A stretch of 64,000 bases of DNA from M3007 sp046329435 (GTDB taxonomy: Bacteria; Bacteroidota; Bacteroidia; Chitinophagales; Saprospiraceae). Made by a program: the position numbers and the translations under genes. Position 1 is the stretch's first letter, and the number at the start of each line of letters is the position of its first letter. Under the pieces are notes generated by a model. That model was not told where the DNA came from. It was given only the letters and a program-made list of their open reading frames with translations, and did no database searches. This document shows, in pieces, positions 26,679 to 37,219 of this stretch. The DNA lies in the NCBI GenBank assembly GCA_046329435.1, contig JAXLUR010000011.1:62001-126000 (forward strand). The letters run 5' to 3'.

Positions 26679-29600
26679 ATGAAGAAAGCTAGCTGTACGC
26701 TCTTTTCTAACATGTGGGTTTGGATGCTGACGGGAGCGCTCACTCTTTTCTTGAATCAGCAAGCCTCTGCCCAGTGTTCGTTGGTCTGCAACGACTTTAT
26801 TCAAGTTTCGCTCGATGAAGATTGCTACGTTGAAATCCTCCCGGACATGGTTCTGGAGGGCGGCAACAACTGCCCCAACGGCAACCTCGTCGTTGAAATG
26901 AAAGTCAACGGCGCCTGGGTGCCTGCTGTCGCCAGCAATTCCAACATCAACCAAACCGTCCAGGTGCGTGTTCGCGATCTGAACTCCGGCAACTCCTGCT
27001 GGGGTTACATGCACGTGGAAGACAAACTGCCGCCGGTGGTTGAGTGCACCGACATTACGATCCCCTGCGCGGTGGAAAACTTCGACGCGGCATACCTGTA
27101 CAATACCTTCGGCATCGACGAAGCTTATCCGTACGCCGAAGACAACTGCAGTACCCCGACGCTCACCTACATCGATACCTGGTACGACCTGCCTTGCGGC
27201 CTCTATCAGGGTCAGGACCTGAGCGCCTACGTAAAACGCGTCTGGACCGCCACCGATCCGAGCGGCAACCACTCCTCGTGCACCCAGTATATCTACTTCA
27301 AACGCTACCACGTGTATGAAGTGGATTTCCCGTCCGATGTTACGGTTGACTGCTCCGACCCGAACACCACGCCGGCCACTACCGGCGCACCCTACATTAC
27401 GTTCAACGGTATCGATTTCACGCTGTATCCCGATCAGGTGTACTGCGAACTGAACGCCACCTACCAGGATCAAATCCTGCCGGTTTGCGACGGTACCTAC
27501 AAAATTCTGCGCACCTGGACGGTTTACGACTGGTGCCTGCCCACTTCGCCGTTCCCGCCGACCACCAACCCGCTGTACTACATCCAGCTGATCAAGGTGC
27601 TCGACTCGGAAGGCCCCGTGGTTGATTGCCCCGAAGACATGACGGTAGGTACCAATCCGTTCGATTGCGAACGCGACCTCGACCTGCCTGATGTGATCAT
27701 CGCCGACAATTGCTCGCAGATCGCTTCGATCCAGGCTCAGTGGACCGACCTCAACGGCGTCGGCCACACCATCAATGGTACGCTGACCTCTTTCCCGGGC
27801 AACAACCTCTGGAACCCGGATACGCTCGGCGTGCTGGGCTATGCCAACAACCTGCCGATCGGTACGACCCAGATGAAATACATCGTAACCGACGATTGCG
27901 GCAACAGCTCTGTCTGCCTCTTCGACATCACGGTGGAAGACGACGTGCCGCCTACCGCCGTTTGCCAGCAGGTAACCCAGGTCGCCCTCGGCTCCAACGG
28001 TATGGCGCTGGTGAATGCCAGCTCCTTCAACTCGGGTTCGTACGACAACTGCTCGCCGGTGACCTTCAAGGCCCGCCGCATGAACCTCAACAACTGCCAG
28101 GATCCGGAAGAACAATACTTCCACGATCAGGTTAAATTCTGCTGCGAAGACATCGGCGATACCATTCTCGTGGTGTTCCGCGTGTATGATGTGCCCGTTC
28201 CGGCCGGCGATGTGGACCTCGAATTCGAAGAATGGCACTCCAACGACTGCATGGTTCAGGTGCTCGTTGAAGACAAACTGAAACCGGTGTGCAACGCTCC
28301 GGCCAACAAAACCGTCTCCTGCGAAAACTTCGACCCGACCCTCTGGGCTTACGGCACGGCCACCGCAGAAGACAACTGCTGCATCGACACCATCACGGCT
28401 ACTGCCAACTATTCGCTGTTCGACACGGTGTGCAACCGCGGTACGATCACGCGCACGTTCCGCGCTTACGACTGCGCCGGCCTCAGCAGCCAGTGCACGC
28501 AGCGCGTGTTCGTGAACTACGAACAGGACTACTTCATTCGCTTCCCGAACGACGTGATCGTGACGGTATGCGACGGTACGGGCAACTACGGCGAACCCCA
28601 GTTCTTCGGCGAAGACTGCGAACTGCTGGGCGTGAGCTTCCAGGATGAAGTATTCACGGTCGTACCGGACGCTTGCTTCAAAATCGAACGCACCTGGAAT
28701 ATCATCAACTGGTGCACGTACAACACGAACCTTCCGTGCGTGTATGTACCGAACCCGAACCCGAACCCGATCACGAACAGCACGCAGAACCTGCCCGGCC
28801 CGATCGTATCGGCGCCCGGTACGCCGGCTCCGTGGGCTCCGTCGAACATCAAGGTGAACCCGAGCGACGCCCAGGCAACGAACTACTCGGTGTTCTACAC
28901 GGGCGGCACGTACAACGGTATCTCCATTCCGAGCATCGCCAACAACAACTGCTTCACCTACAAGCAGATCATCAAGGTGATCGACACGCAGGCGCCGACG
29001 GCTACCTGCCCGGCCAGCCCGGTTACTTTCTGCGACCTGACGGTGAACAACCCGCAGTTGTGGAATGAAATGTACTGGTGGGACGGCGTGATCGGCCAGC
29101 ACGACCTGTGCGAAGGTCCGTCCGACCTCCAGATCACCGCAACCGACGCCTGCTCGGGCGCCAACATCAACATCGAATACCTGTTGTTCCTCGACCTGGA
29201 CGGCGACGGTGTGATGGAGACGGTAGTTTCCTCGACCAACCTGCCGGGTGTGAACAACGTACAATACGGCAACGCCTCGAATCCGAACTTCTCGGGCGGC
29301 ACGCCGCGCGCCTTCGACGAGCGCGGTGTACCGACGAACCAGAAGTACCGCTTCAACATCGATCGCGCCAAATCGGGCAACAACCTTGTGGCAGCCGTAC
29401 GCTGGGATACGCAATCGCAGCAGATCAACCCGACGAATACCACCCTCGACGGTGTGGTACCCGAGCTGCCCTACGGCACGCACAAGATCAAGTGGATCAT
29501 TTCGGACGGTTGCGGCAACCAGTCGGTATGCGAATACACGTTCGTAGTGAAAGACTGCAAAGCGCCGACGGTGGTATGCTTCAATGGTCTGAGCGTGAAC

Positions 29601-31142
29601 ATCATGCCGACGGGCATGGTAACGCTGTGGGCCACGGACTTCCTGCAATACGCCGAAGACAACTGCACGCCTCCGACGCCTTACACGCCGGGCAACCAGT
29701 TGAAATACGCGATCCGCAAGTCGGGTCAGGGCACGGGCTTCCCTGTTGACGCCTTTGGCCAGCCGATCACGAATGTGACGTTCACGTGCGACGAAGTGGG
29801 CACGCAACCGGTAGAGTTGTGGGCACAGGATGCCGCCGGCAACGCTGCATACTGCGAAACGTATGTGATCATCCAGGATCCGTTCAACAACTGCAACAAC
29901 CCGAGCGGCCCGAGTGCCAACGTAGCCGGCGCTGCCAAGACCAACTTCAGCGACCCGAACATGGGTGTGGAAGAAGTCAATGTCGGCCTCAGCGGCGTTG
30001 CTCCGAACGGCCTGCCGCCAGTAAGCACCTTTATGATGACCAGCAACATCGGTCTGTACAATTTCAACGCCGTGCCGGTTGCCGGTAACTACACCGTAAC
30101 GCCGCTGAAAGACGATAACCCGATGAACGGTGTATCGACGTTCGACCTGGTGCTGATGTCCAAGCACATCCTGGGCATCGAGCCGCTGAACTCGCCGTAC
30201 AAAATCATTGCTGCCGACATCAACAAAAACAACAGCGTCACTACATTCGACATCGTCGAACTGCGTAAACTGATTCTGGGTATCTACTCCGAACTGCCGA
30301 ACAACACGTCCTGGCGCTTCGTACAGAAAGATTTTGCCTTCGGCAACCCGAGCAACCCGTTTGCCGACAGCTGGCCTGAAGTGTACCAGATCGCCGACCT
30401 CCAGTCGGGCGGTTTCAACTCCGGCGACTTCATGGCTGTCAAAGTAGGCGACCTCAACGGTTCGGTTGTTCCGAACAGCCTTGTGTCGGCCGAAGACCGC
30501 AGCAACGGCACGATCTTCTTCGATCTGCAGGATCGCGAAGTGAAAGCCGGCGAAACCTTCGAAGTAACGCTGAAAACGGCCGACAAAACGGCTGGCTACC
30601 AGTTCACGCTTAACCTCGCCGGCCTCGAAGCTACGGGCATCGTACCGGGCGAAAACATGACCACCGACAACTTCGCCATTTTCTCCGACGCCATCACCAG
30701 CTCGGTTGACGGCAACGCTGGTGAGTTCACGGTGAAATTCCGCGCCGCCAAAGCCGGCAAACTGAGCGAAATGCTCAGCATCGGCAGCCGCATCACCCGC
30801 GCAGAAGCGTACAACGACAACGGCGACCGCTACGACGTAGCCCTCCGTTTCAATGGCGCCAACGGCTCGGTGGTAAGCGGCACGGGCTTCGAACTGATGC
30901 AAAACACGCCGAACCCGGTTCAGCAGCGCACGACCATCACGTTCAACCTGCCCGAAGCTTCCGACGCTACGCTGACGATCACCAACGCCGAAGGCCGCGT
31001 GATCAAAACCGTGCAGAACAGCTTCCAGAAAGGTCTGAACACGATTACGTTCAACCGCGCCGAACTCGAAGCAGGCATCCTGTTCTATCAGCTGGCCACT
31101 CCGACGCAAAGCGCCGTGAAGAAAATGATCGTGGTGGAATAA
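26679..31142 (+). CDS. Giant secreted Cys-rich protein with dockerin-like module and T9SS type A sorting tail
   Basis: 1487 aa with a signal peptide (about 1-32, ending QASAQ). Residues about 33-1090 are Ig-like units marked by recurring PPxxxC...EDNC segments (HYR-like) with many cysteines, probably disulfide-bonded. At about 1139-1200 two EF-hand-like dockerin repeats occur (DDNPMNGVSTFDLVLMSKHI and ADINKNNSVTTFDIVELRKL). The last 80 residues form a type A T9SS sorting domain (QNTPNPVQQRTTITF ... MIVVE). Dockerins bind cohesins, and the next two genes encode cohesin modules. It ends in a strong terminator. Codon use is strongly biased to C/G third positions, as in highly expressed genes. 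Confidence 0.9.
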   Translation: MKKASCTLFSNMWVWMLTGALTLFLNQQASAQCSLVCNDFIQVSLDEDCYVEILPDMVLEGGNNCPNGNLVVEMKVNGAWVPAVASNSNINQTVQVRVRDLNSGNSCWGYMHVEDKLPPVVECTDITIPCAVENFDAAYLYNTFGIDEAYPYAEDNCSTPTLTYIDTWYDLPCGLYQGQDLSAYVKRVWTATDPSGNHSSCTQYIYFKRYHVYEVDFPSDVTVDCSDPNTTPATTGAPYITFNGIDFTLYPDQVYCELNATYQDQILPVCDGTYKILRTWTVYDWCLPTSPFPPTTNPLYYIQLIKVLDSEGPVVDCPEDMTVGTNPFDCERDLDLPDVIIADNCSQIASIQAQWTDLNGVGHTINGTLTSFPGNNLWNPDTLGVLGYANNLPIGTTQMKYIVTDDCGNSSVCLFDITVEDDVPPTAVCQQVTQVALGSNGMALVNASSFNSGSYDNCSPVTFKARRMNLNNCQDPEEQYFHDQVKFCCEDIGDTILVVFRVYDVPVPAGDVDLEFEEWHSNDCMVQVLVEDKLKPVCNAPANKTVSCENFDPTLWAYGTATAEDNCCIDTITATANYSLFDTVCNRGTITRTFRAYDCAGLSSQCTQRVFVNYEQDYFIRFPNDVIVTVCDGTGNYGEPQFFGEDCELLGVSFQDEVFTVVPDACFKIERTWNIINWCTYNTNLPCVYVPNPNPNPITNSTQNLPGPIVSAPGTPAPWAPSNIKVNPSDAQATNYSVFYTGGTYNGISIPSIANNNCFTYKQIIKVIDTQAPTATCPASPVTFCDLTVNNPQLWNEMYWWDGVIGQHDLCEGPSDLQITATDACSGANINIEYLLFLDLDGDGVMETVVSSTNLPGVNNVQYGNASNPNFSGGTPRAFDERGVPTNQKYRFNIDRAKSGNNLVAAVRWDTQSQQINPTNTTLDGVVPELPYGTHKIKWIISDGCGNQSVCEYTFVVKDCKAPTVVCFNGLSVNIMPTGMVTLWATDFLQYAEDNCTPPTPYTPGNQLKYAIRKSGQGTGFPVDAFGQPITNVTFTCDEVGTQPVELWAQDAAGNAAYCETYVIIQDPFNNCNNPSGPSANVAGAAKTNFSDPNMGVEEVNVGLSGVAPNGLPPVSTFMMTSNIGLYNFNAVPVAGNYTVTPLKDDNPMNGVSTFDLVLMSKHILGIEPLNSPYKIIAADINKNNSVTTFDIVELRKLILGIYSELPNNTSWRFVQKDFAFGNPSNPFADSWPEVYQIADLQSGGFNSGDFMAVKVGDLNGSVVPNSLVSAEDRSNGTIFFDLQDREVKAGETFEVTLKTADKTAGYQFTLNLAGLEATGIVPGENMTTDNFAIFSDAITSSVDGNAGEFTVKFRAAKAGKLSEMLSIGSRITRAEAYNDNGDRYDVALRFNGANGSVVSGTGFELMQNTPNPVQQRTTITFNLPEASDATLTITNAEGRVIKTVQNSFQKGLNTITFNRAELEAGILFYQLATPTQSAVKKMIVVE

Positions 31143-31163
31143 TCCCATCGCATCTGAATACAG

Positions 31164-31198
31164 CGGGCGATTCCGGTTTTCCGGAATCGCCCGTTTTT
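31164..31198 (+). terminator. Strong intrinsic terminator
   Basis: Perfect 13-bp arms cgggcgattccgg and ccggaatcgcccg with a TTTT loop, followed by TTTTT, 22 bp after the stop of the 1487-aa gene. Confidence 0.92.
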
Positions 31199-31252
31199 AT
31201 TTCCTGCGCTGCATCGCGCAGCGCCCCCGCCAACGATCTTACCCTTTCCGGG

Positions 31253-31281
31253 TTATTTCACAAAAAATCGTACTATCTTTG
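31253..31281 (+). promoter_or_regulatory. Candidate promoter for the 269-aa cohesin protein
   Basis: TATCTTTG at 31274-31281 fits TAnnTTTG. The -33 position has only TTA (31253-31255) with an 18-bp spacer. It would leave a leader of about 170 nt that includes an AT-rich run. Together with the terminator at 31164 this is all I see in the 314-bp gap 31143-31456. Confidence 0.5.
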
Positions 31282-31456
31282 CACCGCTCATCCCGAGGGC
31301 GTGATTTTTTTAAAAAAATTTAATCCGGGGCCACAATTGGCCCGCTTTTTGAATCTCTTCCCACAGGTTCCGAAAAATTGTTGAAAAACAGTTTCTTCCT
31401 TTTAATCCCGAGTTTTTGTGCGAATGCTCTTCGTGTAATCCAAAACCAGTTGTCCC

Positions 31457-32266
31457 ATGAATCATCGGTTACTGATTCTACTTGCCAATATTTGGCTCGC
31501 TACCGCTTATTCTCTTCCCGCGCAGGTCGGTTTCGCCCTGCCGTTCATCAACGAGGCCTCCCAGGGCCAGGTGATGAACCTGCCTGTCAACGTCTCCAAT
31601 TTCGACAGCATCCTTTCCGTACAATTCGTGATCCGCTGGGACCCCGAGGTGCTCCAGTTTATTTCCGTGGGTACATACAGCCTTCCCGACCTGGGCGACG
31701 AGGATTTCGGACTGACGCAGGCGCAGGACAGCGGTATTTTCCGCTTTGCCTGGTACTCGACGGATTCGTTCGGTATCAGCAAACCCGACGATTTTACCAT
31801 CTTCAAAATAAAGTTCAAGGTGATCGGCCCCCTGTTGTCCGGCACCGAGGTTTATTTCACCGAACTGCCGCCGCTTACTTTTTTCGAAGTGACTCAGAGG
31901 GGCGGCACGACCTATGGTTTTACCGAACCGGACGACGTAGCGCCGATACTCGAACAGGGTTTCGTGGCCGTCGGCTATACGGTGGCTGCCGGCGAACCGG
32001 CAACTGCGCCGGATGTTAACATTCAAATTTTTCCCAACCCGTTTTCCGACCGTACACAAGTCGTTTTTGACGCAGAAAAAGCCGCTTTTGCGCAGGTTTC
32101 GGTGTGCGATGCCCTTGGCCGCACCCTGCTTCGGAAACAAATGAACTGGTTGCCCGGCCGGAATGGCATGGAAATTGAAAGGTCGAATTTGCCCGCATCA
32201 GGTACCTGTTTTTTGGTAGTTCAATCCGAAGGAAGAACCTGGACGCGAGCCCTTGAAATAAGATAA
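31457..32266 (+). CDS. Secreted single-cohesin protein with T9SS type A sorting tail
   Basis: 269 aa with a signal peptide (about 1-22, ending LPAQ). Residues about 23-175 follow the cohesin pattern: QGQVMNLPVNVSNFDSILSVQF, WDPEVLQFISV, a central acidic loop, FTIFKIKFKVIG. The last 75 residues form a type A sorting domain (IQIFPNPFSDRTQVVF ... TRALEIR). It is probably a surface-attached cohesin that could receive the dockerin of the upstream 1487-aa protein. A hairpin at 32269-32290 follows its stop. Confidence 0.85.
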   Translation: MNHRLLILLANIWLATAYSLPAQVGFALPFINEASQGQVMNLPVNVSNFDSILSVQFVIRWDPEVLQFISVGTYSLPDLGDEDFGLTQAQDSGIFRFAWYSTDSFGISKPDDFTIFKIKFKVIGPLLSGTEVYFTELPPLTFFEVTQRGGTTYGFTEPDDVAPILEQGFVAVGYTVAAGEPATAPDVNIQIFPNPFSDRTQVVFDAEKAAFAQVSVCDALGRTLLRKQMNWLPGRNGMEIERSNLPASGTCFLVVQSEGRTWTRALEIR

Positions 32267-32268
32267 TC

Positions 32269-32290
32269 ACGCCAGTCGAAGGATTGGCGT
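32269..32290 (+). terminator. Possible terminator hairpin
   Basis: cgccagtc and gattggcg form an 8-bp stem with one G.T pair right after the cohesin gene stop. A GC-rich cccggcccgtttt follows. Weak. Confidence 0.35.
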
Positions 32291-32330
32291 TACCGGGCCC
32301 GGCCCGTTTTAATTCAGTTGTTATTGTCCC

Positions 32331-32366
32331 ATGATTAATTCATCCTCATCCCTTTACCGCTGTTAA
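32331..32366 (+). other. Possible 11-codon upstream ORF before the giant adhesin
   Basis: ATG at 32331 opens MINSSSSLYRC and stops at 32364-32366, two bases before the start codon of the 1616-aa gene. It could couple translation or be chance. Confidence 0.25.
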
Positions 32367-32368
32367 AG

Positions 32369-35300
32369 ATGAAGCCGATTACTAACTTCTTGATTGCCGG
32401 TCTGATGCTGCTCGCTGCTTCCGCTTTCGGGCAAGCACTCGTGACCACCATCACACCCGCTGCACCGACCGTTCAGGTAGGCCAGACGGTGGACCTCCAG
32501 TTGAAGGTTCAAAACTTCACGAACATTACTTCCATCCAGTTTTCGATCTCGTACAACAACGCTGCGTTGACGTACGTCTCGACCGATGGATTCACCTTGC
32601 CTGGTTTTGCGGCTTCCAACATCAATTCGCAGCCGGCCAATGGCAAGCTGACGGTGTCGTGGTTTCCCGATTTCGGTACTTACCCGAACGGCGTGACCCT
32701 CAACGACAACACGGCTATTTTTACCATGCACTTCACTGCACTGGCCAACGGCTCCTCGCCGGTCAACCTGACGACCTCCCCGCTGGCCATCGAAGTGACG
32801 CGCAACTTCAGCACCATCACGGTGAACTACCAGAACGGCGGTTCGGCAGTGACGGTCGGCTCCGGCGGCCCGCCGCCCGTACAGGCAGGGTTTAAAATTT
32901 TCGCCAACACCATCTACATTCCCAAAGATTCCACCCGCTGCATGCCGGTGACGGTCAACGACTTCGACAACATCGTGTCGATGCAATACGCCATGCACTG
33001 GGATAAAAACGTGTTGCAATACGTCAAAACCCAGGCTTACAACCTGCCGGGCCTCGACGGCGGCGATTTTGTAGCCAACCAGAACACGGGCACCCTGCTC
33101 TGCGGCTGGTTCGACGACGTGAGCAACCCGCCCGGCGTAACGCGCGCCGACGGCGTCAAAATTTATGAAGTTTGTTTTAAAGGCATCGGCAACGCAGGCA
33201 CCAATTCGCTGATCACCATCGACGGGGTCGGCTTCCCGCCCGGCAACGGCAGCTCCGAAGCTTATAACGGCAACTCCCAAAACGTGTGGTCCAATACGCC
33301 CGGCAACCTCTCCGGCCAGACCGACACGATTTTCGTCACCGCCCCTCCTCCTCCGGTCAATAACCTCATATTGACCGCCGAAAAAGACACGGCTGCCATC
33401 GGTTCGCAAGTCTGTATCGATGTAACGGCTACCAACTTCAACGACCTGCTGTCGGTACAATTCGCCCTCAGCTACAACGCCACGCAACTGACCTACCAGT
33501 CGCTGCAACTGGGCTCCAACCCGCTCAACCTCAACGCCTCCAACTTCAACCCCTCTTCGGGCCTGGTCAAATTTATCTGGGACGACGCCTCTCTGCAAGG
33601 CATCACCCTGCCGGCCAACACGGTATTGTTCACGGTGTGTTTCACGGTTGTCGGCCCGGCCAATACCAGCTCGGCCATTACGCTGGGCACGGCGCCCGGC
33701 TTCGACGTGGAAGTCATCCGCGACCCGAACGTGCCGATCACCCCGACGCTCAACAACGGCAGCGTGTGGATGAAACAGGCTGCACAGGCTACGCTTTCTT
33801 TTTCGAATATTGTCAACCCGACTTGCAACGGCGGCTCCACGGGCACGTTGTCCGTCAACGTGCAAAACGGTACGGCCAATACGTACAGCTGGACCGGCCC
33901 CAACATGTTTACCAGCAGCCAGCAGAACCTCACGGCATTGAAAGCCGGCACTTATAATGTTACGGTGACGCTGCAGGGCGGTTCCACAATTACGGGTTCG
34001 CAAACCCTGACCCAGCCGGACGCCATCACCCTGCCCGCGGCGACGCCCACGGCAGCCAACTGCAACGGCGGCTCCGACGGCGCCATCCAGATCACGGCCA
34101 GCGGCGGCACGGGTACATTGACCTATGCCTGGACCGGCCCCAATGGTTTCGTGTCGAGTATCGAAGACCTTACCGGCCTGAAAGCCGGCAACTATACGGT
34201 GGTGGTGAAAGACGCCAACAACTGTTCGCTGACGTCCAGCCCCATCCTCGTTTCCCAGCCCAATCCGATCACGGTGCCGACGGCTACCCTCCAGGTCACC
34301 GAGGTCATCTGCTTCGGCAATGCTACCGGCGCGATCAACATCAGCCCCACGGGCGGCACGGCGCCGTACACCTTCGCCTGGAGCAACGCGGCCCAGACGG
34401 AAGACATCAGCGGCGTATCGGCCGGTTTTTACACCGTGTCGATCACCGACTCGAAAAACTGCCCCACCTACGTATCGCAGTCGATTCAGGTGCAAGGCCC
34501 GCCTTCTGCCCTGGCAGTCAGCTCTTCCAACGTACAGAACGTCAAATGTTTCGGCGAGCTGACCGGCTCTGCCCAGGCCAATGCCAACGGCGGCTGGGGC
34601 GGCTACTCCTACCTGTGGAAAGATCAAAATAACGTAACCGTCGGCGCTACCGCCGCGCTGAGCAACGTCGGCGCAGGCACCTATCACCTGACGGTAACCG
34701 ATACCAAAGGCTGCTCCGTCACGCTTGGCCAGCCGGTAAGCATTCAAGGCCCGGCCAGCGCCATGACGACTTCTGTACAGACCTCCCCGGCCGCTTGCGC
34801 AGGTACGGCTACGGGTTCGATCATGGTCAACGTGGCCGGTGGCTACGGCGGCTACACGACCAGCTGGAGCCCCAGCGTGCCCGACCCGGCCCATGTGGCA
34901 GCCGGTACCTATAACCTGACGGTAACCGACTCCGGCGGCTGCTCCGACGTGGAAAACGTGACCGTCAGTGGCGCCAACCCTATCACGGCAGGCACGCCCG
35001 ATGTGGACCATGTTACCTGCGCCAGCGCAGGCAACGGCTGCATCACCCTGGCCCTCAACGGCGGTACGCCCAACTACAACGTTTCCTGGTCGAATGGCCA
35101 GAGCGGTCAAAGCATTTGCGGCCTTAGCGGCGGCAACTACACTCCGACCATTACCGACGCAGCCGGCTGCACACTGGCCCTGTCGGCCATCACCGTCAAC
35201 GAACCCACGGCCCTGAGCATCAGCCCGACCACGGTGAAGCAAAACGGCCAGGATCCCAACGGCTCTATCGACCTCAACTTCAACAACGGCGGCGTGGGCC

Positions 35301-37219
35301 CCTGGACCTTTAACTGGACCGGCCCGAACGGCTATGCCAACATTACTTCGGTGGATCAGATCTCCGGTCTGGTGGCCGGTACGTACAACGTGACGATTAC
35401 CGACAACAGCGGTTGCCAACTGGTACAGTCGATTATTTTGCTAAGTGAAAACCCGCTCAGTATTTCGATTACCGGCATCACGCCCGCCTGTGGCAATGAC
35501 GGTTGTGTAACGCTGGCCATTGCTGCCGGTGCGCAAAGCCCCTTTGTCATTAGCTGGAACGGTGGGACGGAGACGACAAACAGCTATGAGCCCTCGATCT
35601 GCAACCTCGCGGCCGGGCCTTATAACCTCACGGTGACGGATGTTGACAACAATACCTTCACGCTACCCTTGAACGTCCCCGGCCTCCAGCCCGCCGTGGC
35701 TGCCTCCAACGTAGTGAACCCTAACCAGGCCTTTATGAACGGCTCGATCACCATGTTGCAGGTTATCCCGGGCGTTACCATGCAATTTGCATGGAATACC
35801 GGCTCCTCGGCTTCGTCGCTCATCAACCTCGATTCGGGCTTGTACGTCGTGACCATTACCAACCCGAACTCGGGTTGCACCACGGTGCAGGAATTTCACC
35901 TGAATCGCGTTTACCAGCCGATTCAGTTTGTAGGCCTCAATGATACCGACCCCACTTGCACGGGTTCTGCAACCGGTTCGATCAGCCTGTCGGTTGTCGG
36001 CGGCGCCGAGCCTTACACATACAGCTGGGTTGGCCCGAACGGATACACTGCTGCAACGGAGGACATCAGCAACCTTGCGGCGGGTACCTATAACCTTACC
36101 CTCACAGATGCCATCGGAACGACGGCCACACAAGGCCCGATTGTACTCACCGCCCAATCCGCCCTGGCCATCACCAACGTTAATGAGCTGTCGATCTACC
36201 CCGGCGGCTACCAGGTAAGCGGTCCGGACGATTGCGATGGTGCGGCCAGCGTGGCCTTTACGGGCGGCATCGGTACGAGCTCCGTATTGTGGAGCAACGG
36301 CATCGCCGGCATCTCCACCGAAACGCTCTGTGGCGGCGCCTACTCGGTCACGGTGACCGACGGCCTCGGTTGCACCTCGGTATGGTCGGACGAACTCAAC
36401 GCCCCGGCCCCGATCGCCTCCTCGGCCCTGCCGCTCACCAGCTACAATTCCTACAACGTCAAATGCAACGGCAGTTGCGACGGCGCGGCCCGTATCTCGG
36501 TCAGCAGCGGCGGCGTAGGCCCGTACATCTTCCAATGGCCGGCCTCCGTACCCTTCAACCTGATCACTTCGGGCGCCGATTTCTCGCAAGCCAGCGGCCT
36601 TTGCGGCGGCGCTTACAACGTCACGATCACCGACGCCAACGGCAACACCAAAGTACAAAGCGTTACGCTCACCGAACCTGATGCCCTCACGGCCGTGTTT
36701 ACGCAAAACCTGCCCACGCCGGGCTACTGCGACGGCCAGATCATCGTGGATGTGGACGGCGGCAACGGCACTGATATCGCTGTGGAATGGACAGGCAACC
36801 AGGGCCACGACGGCACTTCCACCATCGCCGACGGCCTCTGCGCAGGCGAAGTGGTGCTCTTCCAGATCACCGACGAATTCGGCTGCGAAGCCGTGGCACA
36901 GGATACGGTCGATTACCCGCTGACCTCCTGCTTCAGCATCAGCGAAGTGGTGACGCCCAACAACGACGGCGACAACGATTACCTGAAAATCCTCTGCATC
37001 GAGGATTCGCCGTCGAGCGAAATCGAAATCTACAACCGCTGGGGCCAGCTGGTCTTCACGGTCAAGGGCTACGTCAACGGCGACCCGGCCCGCGCCTGGT
37101 ACGGTACCGCCAACAACGAGCCTCTGGCCGAAGGCGTGTACTTCTACGTACTCAACTACGTGGATCCGGTCAGCGGCAATACCGAACAGAAAAAAGGTTA
37201 TGTCAATCTTTTGAGATAA
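32369..37219 (+). CDS. Giant adhesin-like protein: three cohesin modules, SprB-like repeats, T9SS type B (CHU_C) sorting domain
   Basis: 1616 aa with a signal peptide (about 1-21, ending SAFGQ). Cohesin-like modules lie at about 22-160 (VGQTVDLQLKVQNFTNITSI), 172-325 (KDSTRCMPVTVNDFDNIVS) and 330-468 (IGSQVCIDVTATNFNDLLSV). From about 474 to 1515 there are SprB-type repeats with CNGGxxGxxxxxxxGG, YxWTGPN and LxAGxYxVTVxD signatures. The end (about 1520-1616) is the gliding-motility C-terminal domain (TPNNDGDNDYLKI, EIEIYNRWGQLVF, EGVYFYVLNY). SprB-like proteins are mobile surface adhesins exported by T9SS. A PorP/SprF protein follows, as is usual for type B cargo. Confidence 0.92.
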   Translation: MKPITNFLIAGLMLLAASAFGQALVTTITPAAPTVQVGQTVDLQLKVQNFTNITSIQFSISYNNAALTYVSTDGFTLPGFAASNINSQPANGKLTVSWFPDFGTYPNGVTLNDNTAIFTMHFTALANGSSPVNLTTSPLAIEVTRNFSTITVNYQNGGSAVTVGSGGPPPVQAGFKIFANTIYIPKDSTRCMPVTVNDFDNIVSMQYAMHWDKNVLQYVKTQAYNLPGLDGGDFVANQNTGTLLCGWFDDVSNPPGVTRADGVKIYEVCFKGIGNAGTNSLITIDGVGFPPGNGSSEAYNGNSQNVWSNTPGNLSGQTDTIFVTAPPPPVNNLILTAEKDTAAIGSQVCIDVTATNFNDLLSVQFALSYNATQLTYQSLQLGSNPLNLNASNFNPSSGLVKFIWDDASLQGITLPANTVLFTVCFTVVGPANTSSAITLGTAPGFDVEVIRDPNVPITPTLNNGSVWMKQAAQATLSFSNIVNPTCNGGSTGTLSVNVQNGTANTYSWTGPNMFTSSQQNLTALKAGTYNVTVTLQGGSTITGSQTLTQPDAITLPAATPTAANCNGGSDGAIQITASGGTGTLTYAWTGPNGFVSSIEDLTGLKAGNYTVVVKDANNCSLTSSPILVSQPNPITVPTATLQVTEVICFGNATGAINISPTGGTAPYTFAWSNAAQTEDISGVSAGFYTVSITDSKNCPTYVSQSIQVQGPPSALAVSSSNVQNVKCFGELTGSAQANANGGWGGYSYLWKDQNNVTVGATAALSNVGAGTYHLTVTDTKGCSVTLGQPVSIQGPASAMTTSVQTSPAACAGTATGSIMVNVAGGYGGYTTSWSPSVPDPAHVAAGTYNLTVTDSGGCSDVENVTVSGANPITAGTPDVDHVTCASAGNGCITLALNGGTPNYNVSWSNGQSGQSICGLSGGNYTPTITDAAGCTLALSAITVNEPTALSISPTTVKQNGQDPNGSIDLNFNNGGVGPWTFNWTGPNGYANITSVDQISGLVAGTYNVTITDNSGCQLVQSIILLSENPLSISITGITPACGNDGCVTLAIAAGAQSPFVISWNGGTETTNSYEPSICNLAAGPYNLTVTDVDNNTFTLPLNVPGLQPAVAASNVVNPNQAFMNGSITMLQVIPGVTMQFAWNTGSSASSLINLDSGLYVVTITNPNSGCTTVQEFHLNRVYQPIQFVGLNDTDPTCTGSATGSISLSVVGGAEPYTYSWVGPNGYTAATEDISNLAAGTYNLTLTDAIGTTATQGPIVLTAQSALAITNVNELSIYPGGYQVSGPDDCDGAASVAFTGGIGTSSVLWSNGIAGISTETLCGGAYSVTVTDGLGCTSVWSDELNAPAPIASSALPLTSYNSYNVKCNGSCDGAARISVSSGGVGPYIFQWPASVPFNLITSGADFSQASGLCGGAYNVTITDANGNTKVQSVTLTEPDALTAVFTQNLPTPGYCDGQIIVDVDGGNGTDIAVEWTGNQGHDGTSTIADGLCAGEVVLFQITDEFGCEAVAQDTVDYPLTSCFSISEVVTPNNDGDNDYLKILCIEDSPSSEIEIYNRWGQLVFTVKGYVNGDPARAWYGTANNEPLAEGVYFYVLNYVDPVSGNTEQKKGYVNLLR

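Noticed and set aside
26655..31148. A 1497-codon open frame antisense to the dockerin protein, and a 1018-codon one at 32363-35419
   Set aside because: They mirror highly biased C/G-ending codons of the sense genes. The translations are Val/Arg/His-rich with no domain or signal, while the sense frames have signal peptides and known domains.
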